Of a DNA stretch of 64,000 nucleotides, positions 62,178 through 64,000 are shown one piece after another. Source of the DNA: Callipepla californica brunnescens (lineage: Eukaryota > Chordata > Aves > Galliformes > Odontophoridae). The position numbers were made by a program, and so were the translations under genes. The notes below the pieces were generated by a model. It worked only from the letters and a program-made list of their open reading frames with translations, did no database searches and had not been told where the DNA came from. The stretch covers positions 98,301,034-98,365,033 of the forward strand of contig JALIRH010000001.1 in assembly GCA_023055505.1 (NCBI GenBank), given 5' to 3'. The stretch's first letter is position 1. The number at the start of each line of letters is the position of its first letter.

Positions 62178-62400
62178 CTTGTATTGGTCTGAATTTGTTT
62201 AGCTTCCATGTGGAACCTCCAAAACCTGTCACGCGTTTCTTCGTGAGGTTAAGGAACACACTGTTATTGAATTTCTGTTCTCCAGGCCAAAACCACCTAG
62301 CATAAATGCTAAACGCTGTGCTCTTGTTCATCTGGCACTGCACTGGCGCGGTGTAGTCGATCCCAGACATGACAGAAGGACAGAAGGGAATAAAAGTGTG
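62178..62400 (-). CDS. Candidate internal coding exon, 223 bp, unknown protein
   Basis: On the minus strand an acceptor (ctctttgcatttcag) opens a frame that stays open for 74 codons to a donor (ATACAAG|gtaaaa). Phase 0 in, 1 out. The product includes HTFIPFCPSVMSGIDYTAPV, then FSIYARWFWPGEQKFNNSVF, and ends TGFGGSTWKLNKFRPIQ. The segment keeps several CpGs (ATCGAC, ACCGCGCC, CACGCG) while the DNA around it has almost none, as expected for constrained coding sequence. Aromatic and Gly residues suggest a compact, possibly beta-rich domain. I recognise no family. The second LTR element lies 440 bp upstream on the minus strand. Confidence 0.52.
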
Positions 62401-62839
62401 CTGAAATGCAAAGAGGAATGGAGAAGAGTTTCCAGGCCCTATTCATGAAGCCTTTTCATTAAAATACGTTGTGCAGCATCAGTAAAATGAAGTCAAATTC
62501 TGATGAAAGTGAGATATATATATTTTGTACCAGTTTAATGTCAGCTATGAACGTTGGCTTTTTCAGAACAAGTGGCTACTGATTCAGAAGGAAAATTTCC
62601 AAATTGTAGGATGGTTGATCTCAGTATGAGGCATCCAACAATGATAATGTTTTGATTTGAGATGTTGTAAAGTTCAGCCAAGAAGCATTTAATGGCTGAA
62701 CTGTCCCTGACCAAGTTCAGAAATGAGTCACTGGAACTAGAACACCTGTAATTCATGCATTCAGTTCCCAGTCCAGCTGAAGATAAAATAAAAAGGCTCA
62801 CTTCCAGTTAGAAATGCTAAATGTTTAAACGTCTACTTA
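62401..62839. other. AT-rich stretch, likely intron
   Basis: No feature recognised. The minus-strand frame at 62541-62801 has no splice support. Confidence 0.4.
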
Positions 62840-62843
62840 CATG

Positions 62844-63181
62844 TGTTTTATGGGAACTATTGAATCACGGCCTGAACCACTGATGGATCACCTGAGGTGA
62901 GCACTGAGTCAGCTGCAGGAGCACAGGTGAAGGCAGTGCACCTGTGTGACCAGAAGGGGTGGAGTCTGGCTGCACCTCTCCCACGTCCCATTTAAGGGCT
63001 GACCAGCACTAGGGAAGGGTCTCTTGCTAGAGATCCCTCCCCTGTGGAGTTTTAGGTGAGCCTCAACTGTCAGTGGCAGGTGAGCCTTTCTTAATTTACT
63101 GGTTGTCTTTCTGCTGTCTGGTTAAGCCACGCAAAAATATATTTTGGGTGGTTACTGTTCTTTTGAGGTATTCACCCTACA
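62844..63181 (+). mobile_element. Solo LTR-like element (copy 2)
   Basis: A 338-bp element starting TGTTTTATGGGAACT and ending ATTCACCCTACA, with TG...CA ends. It is flanked by a perfect CATG at 62840-62843 and 63182-63185, as a short target-site duplication would be. It is homologous over its whole length to the inverted copy at 42339-42703. A TATA-like CATTTAAGGG lies near 62990. These are the features of an endogenous retrovirus LTR left by recombination between two LTRs. No retroviral coding sequence lies next to it, and the family cannot be named from the sequence alone. Confidence 0.75.
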
Positions 63182-63185
63182 CATG

Positions 63186-64000
63186 TGCATTAAATAGATC
63201 GTACACAGGAATCAATAATTTTATTTCCTTTTAAAAAGCACATCGGTGCTATGAAAATCATAATTAGTTATCATTTCAGAATATTCTTAACACTGTCTGG
63301 TCCATGAAGTATTATTGCTGTAATGAGGGTATTAACAAAGACATCCCTGGAGGAGGATGGTAGATTTGTAAAAGTTACTCAATGTATACAATTGTATATG
63401 CATGTAGAATTTAATGGGAAGGAAGAACAAAAAACGTCTATACCTGTCTATACAGTTGGAAACCAGCCTGTAGAATGTAACAGAAACATTTCTTGTGGTA
63501 GTGCTTGCTGTCTGAAATACTGGCCACATACCTTTCTTTGTGTTGGCATTGTATCTCTCATGCTCTGGAACGTTGGAGGTTAAAATAAAACATAGGTGCG
63601 AGTATAGTTGCAAGTATTCAAAAGGGTTCTGTTAGCTCATTTCAGAAGACTGAGCTGTTCCTGTAATTGAATGATAAATATTTTCCAAAAGGTCCATTTT
63701 AATATCATAAAAGCATATCCAGAGTGATATTGGAACACTTATTAGAGAAACATGTATGGGTAGGAAGCAGCTAAAAATTGGGCAATTCAGAAAAGCTTAA
63801 GCTTAAGCTCCCTCTTCAAATAATACAAGTTTCAGATACCTTGTACTTGTATGACTTCCTTCTCTTTAACAGAAAGGATAAAGCCAAACCATGGGGCTGG
63901 GCTGCATTTCATTTCCCCTCTACAGTTTTTTAGTACGATACCCAAATTCTTTCAATTTTTCACAGAGCATTAAGAACATATTTTCATTGCGGATTATATG
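63186..64000. other. AT-rich stretch to the right edge
   Basis: Open frames at 63323-63583 (plus) and 63332-63613 (minus) overlap on opposite strands and lack splice support. No other feature was seen. Confidence 0.4.

Noticed and set aside
1..64000. tRNA, rRNA, snRNA genes, CRISPR arrays, bacterial or phage genes
   Set aside because: I looked for their typical sequences and arrangements and found none. The window is ordinary vertebrate nuclear DNA.

Overview
The window looks like a piece of a bird nuclear chromosome, probably from a galliform such as chicken or turkey. The main evidence is a dozen pieces of the CR1 non-LTR retrotransposon, the dominant repeat of bird genomes, on both strands and at clearly different ages. 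They carry the CR1 3' tip (repeats of ATTCTATGA-like units) and recognisable endonuclease, reverse transcriptase and C-terminal reading frames. The DNA is AT-rich, has no operons and no dense coding, and shows one sharp CpG island. There is no prokaryotic, phage, CRISPR or plasmid feature.

Layout. 1-8.7 kb: AT-rich DNA with a GC-rich candidate exon on the minus strand (7011-7182) and another at 5766-5858. 8.77-9.85 kb: CR1 with an inverted 3' tip. 9.9-17.7 kb: AT-rich DNA with several candidate minus-strand exons (12.7-14.8 kb). 17.8-18.7 and 24.0-24.5 kb: CR1. 28.8-31.8 kb: a nest of CR1 pieces and unassigned, repeat-like DNA. 32-41 kb: candidate minus-strand exons, four more CR1 copies and one of two matching solo-LTR-like elements (42339-42703). 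46.36-46.80 kb: a CpG island holding a (GGGCA)n tract and a perfect palindromic X-box (RFX site). 48.8-51.1 kb: two plus-strand exons whose phases join. 53.7-62.4 kb: more minus-strand exon candidates and a long, decayed CR1 (54.4-56.7 kb). 62844-63181: the second LTR, in the opposite orientation.

No complete gene can be read. What I can support are isolated exon-like segments: an open frame bounded by a polypyrimidine tract plus AG and by a GT donor. Several neighbouring candidates have compatible phases, which fits a large, intron-rich gene or genes on the minus strand and a separate plus-strand gene that starts at the CpG island. I recognise none of the encoded proteins, so all gene symbols are left empty. 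The X-box hints that the island promoter may serve a ciliary gene, but that is inference. All exon calls come from reading by eye and need transcript or cross-species evidence.
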